A stretch of 6,916 nucleotides of DNA from Chloroflexota bacterium (GTDB lineage: Bacteria > Chloroflexota > Anaerolineae > Anaerolineales > Villigracilaceae), in assembly GCA_021812905.1 (NCBI GenBank), contig JAKAMM010000092.1, positions 1-6,916 of the forward strand, read 5' to 3'. How positions within the stretch are numbered: position 1 is the first letter of the stretch; the number at the start of each line of letters is the position of its first letter. Below the pieces are notes generated by a model, which ran no database searches, was not told the origin of the DNA, and saw only the letters and a list, made by a program, of their open reading frames with translations. The position numbers and the translations under genes are program-made. This document shows, in pieces, positions 1-6,051 of the stretch.

Positions 1-902
1 ATAAAAAAGGAATTCTGTACGCGATTGGCGCTTATTTGATGTGGGGACTCTTTCCGCTCTACTGGAAACAACTGGAAAGCATCGCCGCTCTGCAGTTGAT
101 CGGCCATCGAATCGGTTGGTCGTTCATCCTGCTTTTGATTGTCATTCTGATTACGCGGCAGTGGAAATCCTTTCGTGCCGCGGCCTTCGATTCAAAAACT
201 TTGCGTATTTACTTAATTGCCGCGCTTTTGATCAGCGTCAACTGGTTCACTTACGTCTGGGCGGTCAACGCAGGATTTGTCGTCGAGACCAGCCTCGGTT
301 ATTACATCAATCCGCTTTTCAGTGTTTTGCTGGGCGTCATCATTTTGCGGGAGCGCCTTCGTCCGATCCAGTGGATTCCAATTTTGCTTGCAACTATCGG
401 CGTGACGTATCTCACCTTTACTTACGGTTCACTTCCGTGGATCGCGCTTACGCTGGCTTTTACATTCGGGCTGTATGGCCTCGTCAAAAAGACCGCGCCA
501 CTAAGTTCGCTGTATGGTTTAACGCTTGAAACAGGACTCTTGTTTGTTGTCGCAATCGGCTATCTGGTGTATTGCGAGTTTACCGGCCAGGGTGCGTTCC
601 TGCATAGCGACGCCAAATCCAACTTGATGATGGTCGGTGCGGGGCTGGTTACAACTGTCCCACTGTTGTTGTTTGCTTCCGCCGCGCGACGCATCCCGTT
701 GACAACCATCGGTGTCCTGCAATATATCAATCCCACCATGCAGTTTCTGCTTGGCGTGCTGGTTTACAAAGAACCTTTCACACATGATCGTCTGATCGGT
801 TTCAGCATGGTCTGGGCCGGACTGATTCTCTTTTGGGCCGAAGGACTTTATGCCCGCCGAAATATTTCGCCTGAGCCGATGCCTGAAATTGGAGAAGGTT
901 AG
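1..902 (+). CDS. rarD: RarD-family EamA (DMT) permease, start just outside window
   Basis: This is an integral membrane protein of the drug/metabolite transporter superfamily. RarD proteins have two EamA repeats and about ten membrane helices. Their substrate is not established, although the E. coli name comes from a chloramphenicol-resistance phenotype. The reading frame is open from base 3 and translates as KKGILYAIGAYLMWGLFPLY, the usual RarD N-terminus, so the true start is probably only a codon or two left of base 1. The internal TTG/ATG at 36-41 would delete most of the first helix and is not the real start. Family motifs visible in order are HRIGWS, NWFTYVWAVNAG, ETSLGYYINPL, GLYGLVKK, TTVPLLLFASAARR and GVLQYINPTMQFLLGVLVYKE. 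Almost the whole protein is hydrophobic segments, with a short charged tail. The stop (900-902) abuts the next ATG, so the two genes are probably co-transcribed. Family assignment is firm; transported substrate is unknown. Confidence 0.9.
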   Translation, partial: KKGILYAIGAYLMWGLFPLYWKQLESIAALQLIGHRIGWSFILLLIVILITRQWKSFRAAAFDSKTLRIYLIAALLISVNWFTYVWAVNAGFVVETSLGYYINPLFSVLLGVIILRERLRPIQWIPILLATIGVTYLTFTYGSLPWIALTLAFTFGLYGLVKKTAPLSSLYGLTLETGLLFVVAIGYLVYCEFTGQGAFLHSDAKSNLMMVGAGLVTTVPLLLFASAARRIPLTTIGVLQYINPTMQFLLGVLVYKEPFTHDRLIGFSMVWAGLILFWAEGLYARRNISPEPMPEIGEG

Positions 903-1910
903 ATGAAAATTCTTTTTATCGGCGGCACCGGACTTATCAGCTCGGCTTGTTCTGAACTGGCCGTTGCGCGCGGCCATGAACTTTTTATTTTGAATCGTTC
1001 CACTTCGACAAAGTATCCCGTCCCGAAAGGCGCGACCTTGCTCAAAGGCGATGTCCGCGCTGATGCCTCGCATCTTTTCGGACTTTTGAGCGGCCACCGT
1101 TTTGACGCGGTCGTTGATTTCATTGCCTTTACTGTTGAAGACATCGAACGCGACATTCGTCTTTTCCGCGGCAGGACCAATCAATTTGTTTTTATTAGCT
1201 CTGCCTCGGCCTATCAAAAGCCGCCGAAGAATTACCTCATCACCGAAGACACGCCGCTCGAGAATCCATTCTGGGAATATTCACGCAACAAAATTGCCTG
1301 CGAAGAAAGATTGATGCAGGCGTATCGTGACGAAAAATTTCCCGTGACAATTGTCCGGCCATCGCACACGTATGGGCCGTCGCAGATTCCATTTTGCGTC
1401 AACAGTTGGGCGTACCCGTGGACGGTCATCGACCGCATGAAGCGCGGAAAGAAAGTCATCATCCCCGGCGACGGGACTTCGCTGTGGGCGCTGACATGGA
1501 ATGAAGATTTTGCCAAAGGGTTGGTTGGTTTGCTGGGAAACGAAAAAGCAATCGGCGAGGCGTTTCAAATAACCTCGGATGAAGTTTTGAGTTGGAATCA
1601 AATTTATCTCGAAGCGTATCAGGCTCTCGGTCTGGCCCCGAACGTGATCCACATCCCATCCGATTTGCTGGCAAAGTTCGATGTCAACTTCACCGGCACC
1701 CTCATCGGTGATAAAGTCAACAGCGTGGTTTTTGACATCAGCAAAATTAGACGTTTTGTTCCCGATTATCACTGCGAAGTCAATTGGGCCGAAGGCGTGC
1801 GGCGCGCCATCGCGTGGCATGAAGCGCATCCCGAATTTCAAACGATTGATGCCGATGCCAATGCTTTGTGGGACAGGATCATCACAGTCTACGAAAAAGT
1901 ATTTCCGTAA
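903..1910 (+). CDS. NAD-dependent epimerase/dehydratase (extended/atypical SDR)
   Basis: A 335-residue Rossmann-fold oxidoreductase, probably acting on a nucleotide sugar or similar substrate. The N-terminus shows a beta strand followed by GGTGLIS (residues 7-13), a variant of the SDR dinucleotide-binding GxxGxxG in which the last Gly is Ser. Other SDR landmarks are the acidic GDVRAD turn (49-54), VVDFIAF (70-76), the FISSASAY strand with candidate Ser residues at 99-100, and the catalytic YxxxK as YSRNK (Tyr126, Lys130). IVRPSHTYGP (150-159) is the typical extended-SDR segment after the active site. The C-terminal half carries the substrate lobe. The ATG follows the rarD stop with no gap. 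GGAGAAGG at 891-898, inside the end of rarD, serves as ribosome-binding site and supports this start. The family is secure. The exact substrate cannot be read from sequence, and the altered glycine motif places it among the atypical members. Confidence 0.88.
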   Translation: MKILFIGGTGLISSACSELAVARGHELFILNRSTSTKYPVPKGATLLKGDVRADASHLFGLLSGHRFDAVVDFIAFTVEDIERDIRLFRGRTNQFVFISSASAYQKPPKNYLITEDTPLENPFWEYSRNKIACEERLMQAYRDEKFPVTIVRPSHTYGPSQIPFCVNSWAYPWTVIDRMKRGKKVIIPGDGTSLWALTWNEDFAKGLVGLLGNEKAIGEAFQITSDEVLSWNQIYLEAYQALGLAPNVIHIPSDLLAKFDVNFTGTLIGDKVNSVVFDISKIRRFVPDYHCEVNWAEGVRRAIAWHEAHPEFQTIDADANALWDRIITVYEKVFP

Positions 1911-1915
1911 AAAGC

Positions 1916-1949
1916 AAAACTCCGAGTCCACCATGGACTCGGAGTTTTT
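1916..1949 (+). terminator. Rho-independent terminator after the SDR gene
   Basis: A perfect 15-bp inverted repeat lies 5 bases after the SDR stop. The left arm AAAACTCCGAGTCCA (1916-1930) and right arm TGGACTCGGAGTTTT (1934-1948) flank a three-base CCA loop, and the T-run covers 1945-1949. The GC-rich core followed by Ts is the classic intrinsic terminator layout. The A-run at the left base also gives a T-run on the other strand, so it could work in both directions, but no gene converges here. It separates the rarD-SDR pair from the phosphofructokinase unit. Confidence 0.9.
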
Positions 1950-1971
1950 ATAATCTTATTGACCTTTGGCG

Positions 1972-1977
1972 TATAAT
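1972..1977 (+). promoter_or_regulatory. Candidate -10 box for the phosphofructokinase gene
   Basis: A perfect TATAAT lies 40 bases before the ATG, in the only intergenic space after the upstream terminator, which is where a promoter must be. No good -35 hexamer sits 16-18 bases upstream; that position falls on the terminator T-run and a second TATAAT at 1949-1954. TTGACC at 1959-1964 resembles a -35 box but is only 7 bases from this -10 and has no good -10 of its own at standard spacing. The promoter is likely; the exact elements are uncertain. Confidence 0.4.
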
Positions 1978-1984
1978 TTTATTG

Positions 1985-1998
1985 GAGCAAAATTGCTC
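1985..1998 (+). repeat. Small dyad in the phosphofructokinase leader
   Basis: GAGCAA (1985-1990) and TTGCTC (1993-1998) are inverted repeats, best folded as a 5-bp stem with a 4-base loop. They lie just downstream of the TATAAT box, near the expected transcription start, and about 18 bases before the ATG. This could be an operator overlapping +1 or a leader hairpin. A 6-base dyad can also arise by chance, and no regulator site is recognised. Confidence 0.3.
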
Positions 1999-2016
1999 TC
2001 CAGAAAGTGAGACCAC

Positions 2017-3213
2017 ATGTCAACCAAGCCGGGGACCATTGCTATTTTGACAGGCGGGGGAGATGTGCCAGGTTTGAATCCCGCCATCCGAGCCGTGACC
2101 ATTCGCGCTTTGCGGGAAGGTTGCCGCGTCATCGGTGTTCGCCGCGGTTGGGCGGGATTGGTGGATGTGATCCGAGATAAGAAGGCAGACAACAGCAATA
2201 ATTTTCAAGAGTTAACTGAAGAGGTCGTTAACCGCGCCGGGCGCACAGGCGGAACGTTCCTGCACACATCGCGCACCAACCCATCAAATGTGAAGAAGGC
2301 CGATGTTCCAGATCATTTGCAGGATAAATTCAACGCCGACCGAAATGACCTGACGCCCGAAGTTTTGAAGAATCTTGATTTCCTCGGCGTCGATTATCTG
2401 GTCCCCATTGGCGGGGATGACACTTTGAGCTATGGCGTGCGGCTATATAAGGAAGGAGTCCGGGTTGTTGCAATTCCGAAAACAATGGACAACGATGTTC
2501 CCGGAACGGATTATTGCATCGGCTTCAGTACCTGCGTCACACGCACCATCGCTTTGACCAACAGCCTGCGGACGATTGCAGGCTCACACGAACGCTTTCT
2601 GGTTCTGGAAGTTTTCGGGCGTTACGCCGGGTTTACCGCTATGCTGCCAACGATGGCAGGCGCGGCTAATCGATGCGTTATCCCTGAATTTAAGTTCAAC
2701 ATCGAGCATCTAACCGATTTGATGAGCAAGGATCGTCTGCGTAACCCCAGCCGTTATTCGATCGTGCTGGTTTCTGAAGGCGCCATGTTTGAGGGCGGCG
2801 AAATGATCTTTGAGGAACATGCAACAGATGCCTATGGACACGCCAAGCTGGGCGGCATTGGTGACGCCGTGGCGGCGGCCATGAAGAATGTCTCACCCAA
2901 ATTCAACGGCGGCAAGACAGTGGATGTTGTTGATCAGAAACTTGGTTACATGGTGCGCGGAGGCGATCCGGACGCGATTGACTCTGTTGTCCCGATGGCA
3001 TTTGGAAATCTGGCGCTCGACCTGCTTCTCAAAGGCGTGCATGGACGGCTGGTCGTCTTGAAGAATGGGCGTTACGATAATATGCCGTTGGATGTCATCA
3101 CCGCCACAAAAAAAGTTGTCAATGTTGAGCAATTCTATGACACTGCGCGTTATCGCCCCAAGTATGAGAATTTTGAGATGAAGCCGCTCTTCATCATGGC
3201 CAGTGAAGGATAA
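2017..3213 (+). CDS. pfp: 6-phosphofructokinase, probably pyrophosphate-dependent
   Basis: Cytosolic glycolytic enzyme that phosphorylates fructose 6-phosphate to the 1,6-bisphosphate. The 398 residues carry the full PFK fold: ILTGGGDVPGLNPAIR (10-25) at the phosphoryl-donor site, GGDDT (132-136), PKTMDND with catalytic Asp158 and Asp160 (154-160), EVFGRYAG (198-205) and SEG (253-255) for sugar-phosphate binding. In ATP enzymes the second and third motifs are usually GGDGS/T and PGTIDND. The Asp135 and Lys155 seen here are the residue pair known to mark pyrophosphate-dependent enzymes, which work reversibly in glycolysis and gluconeogenesis. The length exceeds that of the short E. coli-type ATP-PFK (about 320) and is close to pyrophosphate-type and other long bacterial PFKs. 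The start follows a weak purine stretch (AGAAAGTGAG, 2002-2011). The gene is monocistronic, between two terminator hairpins. Family is certain; donor choice is inferred from two residues. Confidence 0.93.
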   Translation: MSTKPGTIAILTGGGDVPGLNPAIRAVTIRALREGCRVIGVRRGWAGLVDVIRDKKADNSNNFQELTEEVVNRAGRTGGTFLHTSRTNPSNVKKADVPDHLQDKFNADRNDLTPEVLKNLDFLGVDYLVPIGGDDTLSYGVRLYKEGVRVVAIPKTMDNDVPGTDYCIGFSTCVTRTIALTNSLRTIAGSHERFLVLEVFGRYAGFTAMLPTMAGAANRCVIPEFKFNIEHLTDLMSKDRLRNPSRYSIVLVSEGAMFEGGEMIFEEHATDAYGHAKLGGIGDAVAAAMKNVSPKFNGGKTVDVVDQKLGYMVRGGDPDAIDSVVPMAFGNLALDLLLKGVHGRLVVLKNGRYDNMPLDVITATKKVVNVEQFYDTARYRPKYENFEMKPLFIMASEG

Positions 3214-3215
3214 CC

Positions 3216-3249
3216 AAGTGGCCGTCACTTCGAAAGTGACGGCCACTTT
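3216..3249. terminator. Hairpin terminator between convergent units
   Basis: A perfect 15-bp inverted repeat starts two bases after the phosphofructokinase stop. AAGTGGCCGTCACTT (3216-3230) and AAGTGACGGCCACTT (3234-3248) flank a CGA loop. The following T-run is short (TTTCTAT) in the + direction and poor (TTGGTT) in the - direction. The symmetric stem lies between a + strand gene and the end of the - strand hydrogenase operon (stop at 3285-3287), so it probably serves both. It is better supported as the phosphofructokinase terminator. Confidence 0.75.
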
Positions 3250-3284
3250 CTATAGGGGAATGCGGTTGTGTCTTTCAACTGCAT

Positions 3285-3758
3285 TCAAACCAATTCCTTT
3301 TTCAACAACTCCAAAATTTTGTGCACGGCCACCGGCACTGCTGCCGCAACTTTTGGCGAAAGTTCTTCCGAGAAGTCATACATATTTTCAGATTCGATTG
3401 CAACCACATCCACGCGCTCTGGAACGTCTGCTCCCATTGACTGTGCGACCTGCAAGGCCGCCATCAATGAAGTGTCATGTGCGGATGCAGAATGACTCAT
3501 CATCGGATTTGGAAGTGCAAGCAATGGGAAGACTCTTACGCTTCCCACCGCGCCCTGGCCGGACTCCATTGCATCGACCAGGATCACACGCTGATAACCC
3601 AGCGTCCGCTCCATGAGGCTCAGGCCGCCCAGCGAAGCGCAATCCACCTCGACGCAGGATGAAGAGCCGAGGGCGCCGCGTACCTGCTCCGCGACCTTCC
3701 AGCCGACACCGTCATCGCCGAGAATGGGATTGCCGAGTCCGATCACGAGAGTTTTCAC
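3285..3758 (-). CDS. [NiFe]-hydrogenase maturation endopeptidase (peptidase M52)
   Basis: Cytosolic protease that removes the C-terminal tail of the hydrogenase large subunit after nickel insertion, closing the active site. The 157 residues match the usual M52 (HycI/HyaD/HoxW) length. The N-terminus is VIGLGNPILGDDGVG (5-19) with metal ligand Asp16; LVDAMESG (60-67) gives Asp62; SAHDTSL (92-98) gives His94. These correspond to the nickel-sensing acidic/acidic/His triad of the family. The start is GTG at 3758, and the identical Met-Lys-Thr-Leu-Val reading in the broken copy near 4579 supports it. The gene lies 24 bases after the unknown 211-residue ORF, so co-transcription is likely. It is the last gene of the operon before the shared hairpin. 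The expected substrate is the large subunit encoded upstream at 4581-6050. Family assignment is very secure; pairing with that substrate is inferred from proximity. Confidence 0.93.
   Translation of the reverse strand: MKTLVIGLGNPILGDDGVGWKVAEQVRGALGSSSCVEVDCASLGGLSLMERTLGYQRVILVDAMESGQGAVGSVRVFPLLALPNPMMSHSASAHDTSLMAALQVAQSMGADVPERVDVVAIESENMYDFSEELSPKVAAAVPVAVHKILELLKKELV
3720..3757 (-). repeat. 38-base repeat, distal copy (start of intact protease gene)
   Basis: The second base of the start codon through codon 13 of the intact protease gene. It matches 4541-4578 at 37 of 38 positions; the one difference is CCC versus TCC in codon 11. The two copies have the same orientation, 821 bases apart. 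Similarity stops sharply on both sides: the bases upstream of the two start codons are unrelated, as are the codons after the repeat. Confidence 0.9.
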
Positions 3759-3767
3759 GGTCGCAGT

Positions 3768-3771
3768 TCCT
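3768..3771 (-). promoter_or_regulatory. Ribosome-binding site for the GTG-started protease gene
   Basis: On the - strand AGGA (within TAGGAACTGCGACC) ends 9 bases before the GTG codon at 3758-3756. It lies inside the 24-base gap after the unknown ORF. It is a modest Shine-Dalgarno, but correctly placed, and it supports independent initiation at GTG. Confidence 0.5.
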
Positions 3772-3782
3772 ATTTTGTGCGT

Positions 3783-4418
3783 CTATGATGCTGTCGCTGA
3801 ATCTCCATCGCGGTCGGGCAAAATTGACGTTGAAATCGTGAAGATAAATTCAGACCGCGCATCGGATGAAGCGCTCAAGATCAGGCTTGGATTTATACCC
3901 TGTATCAGAGTCTGGCACATGGAGTTGATTCCATGTCGGGCAAGTTCAACGTTCCGCAACCCGGAACATTCGGCCGCTTTATCCAAAGGAAAATCCATAA
4001 TAACGATGCGCACTCCGCCGCCGATGTTTTCTATGGAAAGAGAAACATCCGCTGTTTCAAAGATGCATTTCAGTGCCTGAACGGCCGAATCGTCCAACAT
4101 GGACAGCGGGATAATGTCTTTAAGATGTGCCGCCAGCGATCTCCCAAAGCATTCTCCAAAATCTTGCATGTGATAAAGCGCCTCTGCCATATTGCACCAG
4201 GAACAACAATACAACCCATATTCCAGAAATACCCTGAACAAGTCTGTTGCCGTTGATGAACCCCCACCTACTATTTCGCCACAAATACGGAAATTGCCCT
4301 GTCCATCGCAACTCAGGAATACATCGCGTTGTTCCATTTCTGCATAGTACATATCTGCGCTGGCGATTGAATATCTGAACAAGCGTGTGACGTGTCGTTC
4401 AGCAGGTTGAGTTATCAT
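3783..4418 (-). CDS. Unrecognised Cys-rich 211-residue protein inside hydrogenase operon
   Basis: I do not recognise a family. The 211 residues contain nine cysteines (37, 46, 71, 72, 75, 90, 118, 151, 168), including a CCSWC cluster at 71-75, a pattern that could bind metal or be redox active. No signal peptide, long membrane segment or transposase-like motif is seen. The middle (60-120) looks helical and the end (125-200) alternates strands and one helix, as in a compact alpha/beta domain. The C-terminus loosely recalls V4R-like small-molecule-binding domains, but too weakly for a call. The start at 4418 is bounded by an in-frame TAA 12 bases upstream, and the upstream AAGAAG is only a weak ribosome-binding site. 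The gene lies between the protease remnant and the intact protease, 24 bases before the latter, so it is probably translated from the hydrogenase transcript. A role in maturation or sensing is speculation from position only. Confidence 0.7.
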   Translation of the reverse strand: MITQPAERHVTRLFRYSIASADMYYAEMEQRDVFLSCDGQGNFRICGEIVGGGSSTATDLFRVFLEYGLYCCSWCNMAEALYHMQDFGECFGRSLAAHLKDIIPLSMLDDSAVQALKCIFETADVSLSIENIGGGVRIVIMDFPLDKAAECSGLRNVELARHGINSMCQTLIQGINPSLILSASSDARSEFIFTISTSILPDRDGDSATAS

Positions 4419-4435
4419 GGCTTCTTCTTACCGCG

Positions 4436-4451
4436 CAGGAATCGCTTCCTG
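4436..4451 (-). repeat. Short hairpin with GCGA tetraloop before the unknown ORF
   Basis: On the - strand CAGGAA-GCGA-TTCCTG forms a 6-bp stem closed by a GNRA-type tetraloop. It ends 17 bases before the ATG at 4418. No T-run follows, so it is not a terminator. It could be a stable mRNA element within the operon, such as a processing or translation-control site. Its short length makes chance a real alternative. Confidence 0.35.
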
Positions 4452-4489
4452 TGGATCACTGGAAAATTGATATGTTCTTTCGGCGGCTG

Positions 4490-4579
4490 TCATGTGTGGA
4501 TCATGAACCGGTAGTTCAGTCCGATCTTGAACATGCCGTTGAGAATGGAATTGCCGAGTCCGATCACGAGAGTTTTCAT
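4490..4579 (-). pseudogene. Broken 5' end of a hydrogenase maturation protease gene
   Basis: An ATG at 4579 begins one base after the large-subunit stop (TAA-C-ATG). The first 13 codons read MKTLVIGLGNSIL, the same as the intact protease apart from Pro11 to Ser. Beyond codon 13 the frame leaves the family: where the protease has GDDGVG, with the metal-binding Asp16, this copy reads NGMFKI and stops at 4490-4492 after 29 codons in total. It therefore cannot encode an active protease. The tight coupling to the large subunit is the usual position for this protease, so this looks like the original junction, with the functional gene displaced downstream. It may still be translated as a short peptide. 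The alternative is a partial duplication placed there by recombination. The homologous part is only 4541-4579; assignment of the rest to the remnant is by reading frame only. Confidence 0.75.
4541..4578 (-). repeat. 38-base repeat, proximal copy (protease remnant)
   Basis: Direct-repeat partner of 3720-3757, with 37 of 38 bases identical. It begins at the second base of the remnant start codon and ends after codon 13. The two copies bracket about 0.8 kb that holds the unknown ORF and its leader. Confidence 0.9.
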
Positions 4580-4580
4580 G

Positions 4581-6050
4581 TTAGCAATATTGTTTGACAA
4601 CTTTGACTGCTTTGCCTTCCGCGTCACGCACAGTCACTTCGAGCGGCATCTGTCCGGGCAGGGAATGTGTGGCGCAGCCGAAACACGGATCGTAGGCGCG
4701 GAATGCCATCTCGACCATGTTCAACATGCCTTCGGTTGCAATTGTGCCGTGTTTAATAAGGCTGCTGGCTGCCTTGTGAATAGACATGCTGATCGGTGCG
4801 TAGTTGTTGGTGGTACCGACGATGAGATTGATCTTTGTCAACAAACCGCGCTCGTCGGTGGTGTAGTGATGCGTCAGTGTGCCACGCGGTGCTTCGACGG
4901 TGCCTATTCCCTCGGTGGGTGTCTCAGTTGGAATGTTATGGAAATTGGGTGAGGTCACTTCTGGATCGGTGGCAAGCTCCACCCAGCGTTCCGCGGCGTA
5001 GAGCAGTTCGATCAGCCGCGCCCAATGCGTGGCGAGTCGTTGATGGACGGGCTTGCCGCCCAGAGTCTTATAGAAATTGTCGTATTCTTCCTGCGCGCGC
5101 GGTGTCGCCATGCCGTCTGCTGCGTTGAGTCGCGAGAGCGGAGTCGCGCAATAGACGCCGGAATCATTTCCGTCTATAAATCCCTTCCAGCCGACCTTTT
5201 TGAGATAAGGGAATTTTAAATAGGTCCACGGCTCAACGCGTTCGGCAATGTGTTCGGCGTAATCCTTCGGCGCGTATTTGACGAATTCCTTTCCATCGGG
5301 GTCGACCACGCGAACTTTGCCATCGTAGAAGTTGATTTTGTTGTTCTCATCTACCATGCCCATGTAGTAAGTACGATGGGTGTAAATATCGCCGAGGATG
5401 AGATCAACGTATTGCTTGTTACCCAGCACAATATCGTTGAAGAGTTTCAGGCTGAATTGTCCAAACTCGACCGCCCATTTGCCCATTTCTTCGATTTGCT
5501 TTCGCTCTTCCTCGGTGATACCTTTGGTCAGCCCGCCGGGGATGGATGTGCATGGATGTACCTTGCGCCCGCCTATCATTTCCACAACGGTGTGGCCATA
5601 CTTGCGCGCTTGAATAACCTTGCCTGCGATTTCCAATCCAACTTTGTGAATGACGCCAAGAATATTTCGCTCGGCCACGGGCGCATCGGGGCCCATAATG
5701 AAATCAGGTCCGCCGAGTGCGTAGAAATGTGTGGTGTGATCGGTGACGAAAAACGCGCTGTAAAGAAGCTCACGTAAAAGTTTGGCCGTGCGCGGTGGAT
5801 CAACATGATAGACCGCGTCGGCAGCCTTGGCCGCTGCCATATGATGCGCCTCGGGGCAGACGCCGCAAATGCGGTTGGTGAGAAGCGGCATTTCTTCCAC
5901 AGGCCGACCGACACAGAAGCGTTCAAAGCCGCGCAGTTCAGGAATCTGGAAATAGGTATTGGCAACGTCACCATCTTCATTCAGGAAGATTTCGATTTTG
6001 CCATGGCCTTCGAGGCGGGTGATAGGATCAATGCTAATTCGTTGCGTCAT
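4581..6050 (-). CDS. [NiFe]-hydrogenase large (catalytic) subunit, group 3-like
   Basis: Catalytic subunit holding the NiFe(CN)2CO centre for reversible H2 oxidation. The 489 residues begin with RISIDPITRLEGHG (4-17), the standard large-subunit opening. The two nickel-binding motifs are RICGVC (60-65; Cys62, Cys65) and DPCFGCATH (454-462; Cys456, Cys459). After His462 there are 27 residues ending in KQYC, which matches the tail cut off by an M52 protease. The RGFERFCVGRPVEEMP segment (40-55) and the short soluble form without membrane-binding features resemble cytosolic MvhA/HoxH-type (group 3c/3d) enzymes; which subgroup cannot be settled here. The start is fixed by GAGAAGG six bases upstream and by a TAA-C-ATG junction with the small-subunit gene, implying translational coupling. 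The electron-transfer partners (Hdr, or HoxEFU-type diaphorase) would lie outside the window. Confidence 0.95.
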   Translation of the reverse strand: MTQRISIDPITRLEGHGKIEIFLNEDGDVANTYFQIPELRGFERFCVGRPVEEMPLLTNRICGVCPEAHHMAAAKAADAVYHVDPPRTAKLLRELLYSAFFVTDHTTHFYALGGPDFIMGPDAPVAERNILGVIHKVGLEIAGKVIQARKYGHTVVEMIGGRKVHPCTSIPGGLTKGITEEERKQIEEMGKWAVEFGQFSLKLFNDIVLGNKQYVDLILGDIYTHRTYYMGMVDENNKINFYDGKVRVVDPDGKEFVKYAPKDYAEHIAERVEPWTYLKFPYLKKVGWKGFIDGNDSGVYCATPLSRLNAADGMATPRAQEEYDNFYKTLGGKPVHQRLATHWARLIELLYAAERWVELATDPEVTSPNFHNIPTETPTEGIGTVEAPRGTLTHHYTTDERGLLTKINLIVGTTNNYAPISMSIHKAASSLIKHGTIATEGMLNMVEMAFRAYDPCFGCATHSLPGQMPLEVTVRDAEGKAVKVVKQYC

Positions 6051-6051
6051 G

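Noticed and set aside
36..41. TTG/ATG as the start of the RarD-like permease
   Set aside because: The frame is open to the left edge and bases 3-35 encode KKGILYAIGAY, the conserved N-terminus; the true start is just outside the window.
519..1217. A 232-codon - strand frame across the permease/SDR boundary
   Set aside because: It runs antisense to two well-supported genes, has low-complexity charged content and matches nothing recognisable.
4070..4311. Alternative - strand frames overlapping the unknown 211-residue ORF
   Set aside because: They are shorter and offset from the operon junctions; the 211-codon frame ends 24 bases before the protease and best fits the gene spacing.
4450..4503. 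TGTGGATCA occurring twice (4450-4458 and 4495-4503)
   Set aside because: Nine-base direct repeats 45 bases apart are expected by chance at this scale, and they do not match the cassette ends or a target-site duplication.
3759..4540. An insertion sequence or integron-like mobile element between the protease repeats
   Set aside because: No transposase or integrase, no terminal inverted repeats and no recombination-site hallmarks are visible; only the short protease-derived direct repeat supports an insertion.
4490..4540. The tail of the remnant frame (FKIGLNYRF) as a porin C-terminus fragment
   Set aside because: Nine residues resembling a beta-barrel ending are too few, and nothing else in the segment supports a porin gene.
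4527..5777. Open frames on the + strand opposite the hydrogenase large subunit, up to 175 codons
   Set aside because: They are antisense shadows of a well-conserved catalytic subunit and show no family motifs or ribosome-binding sites.
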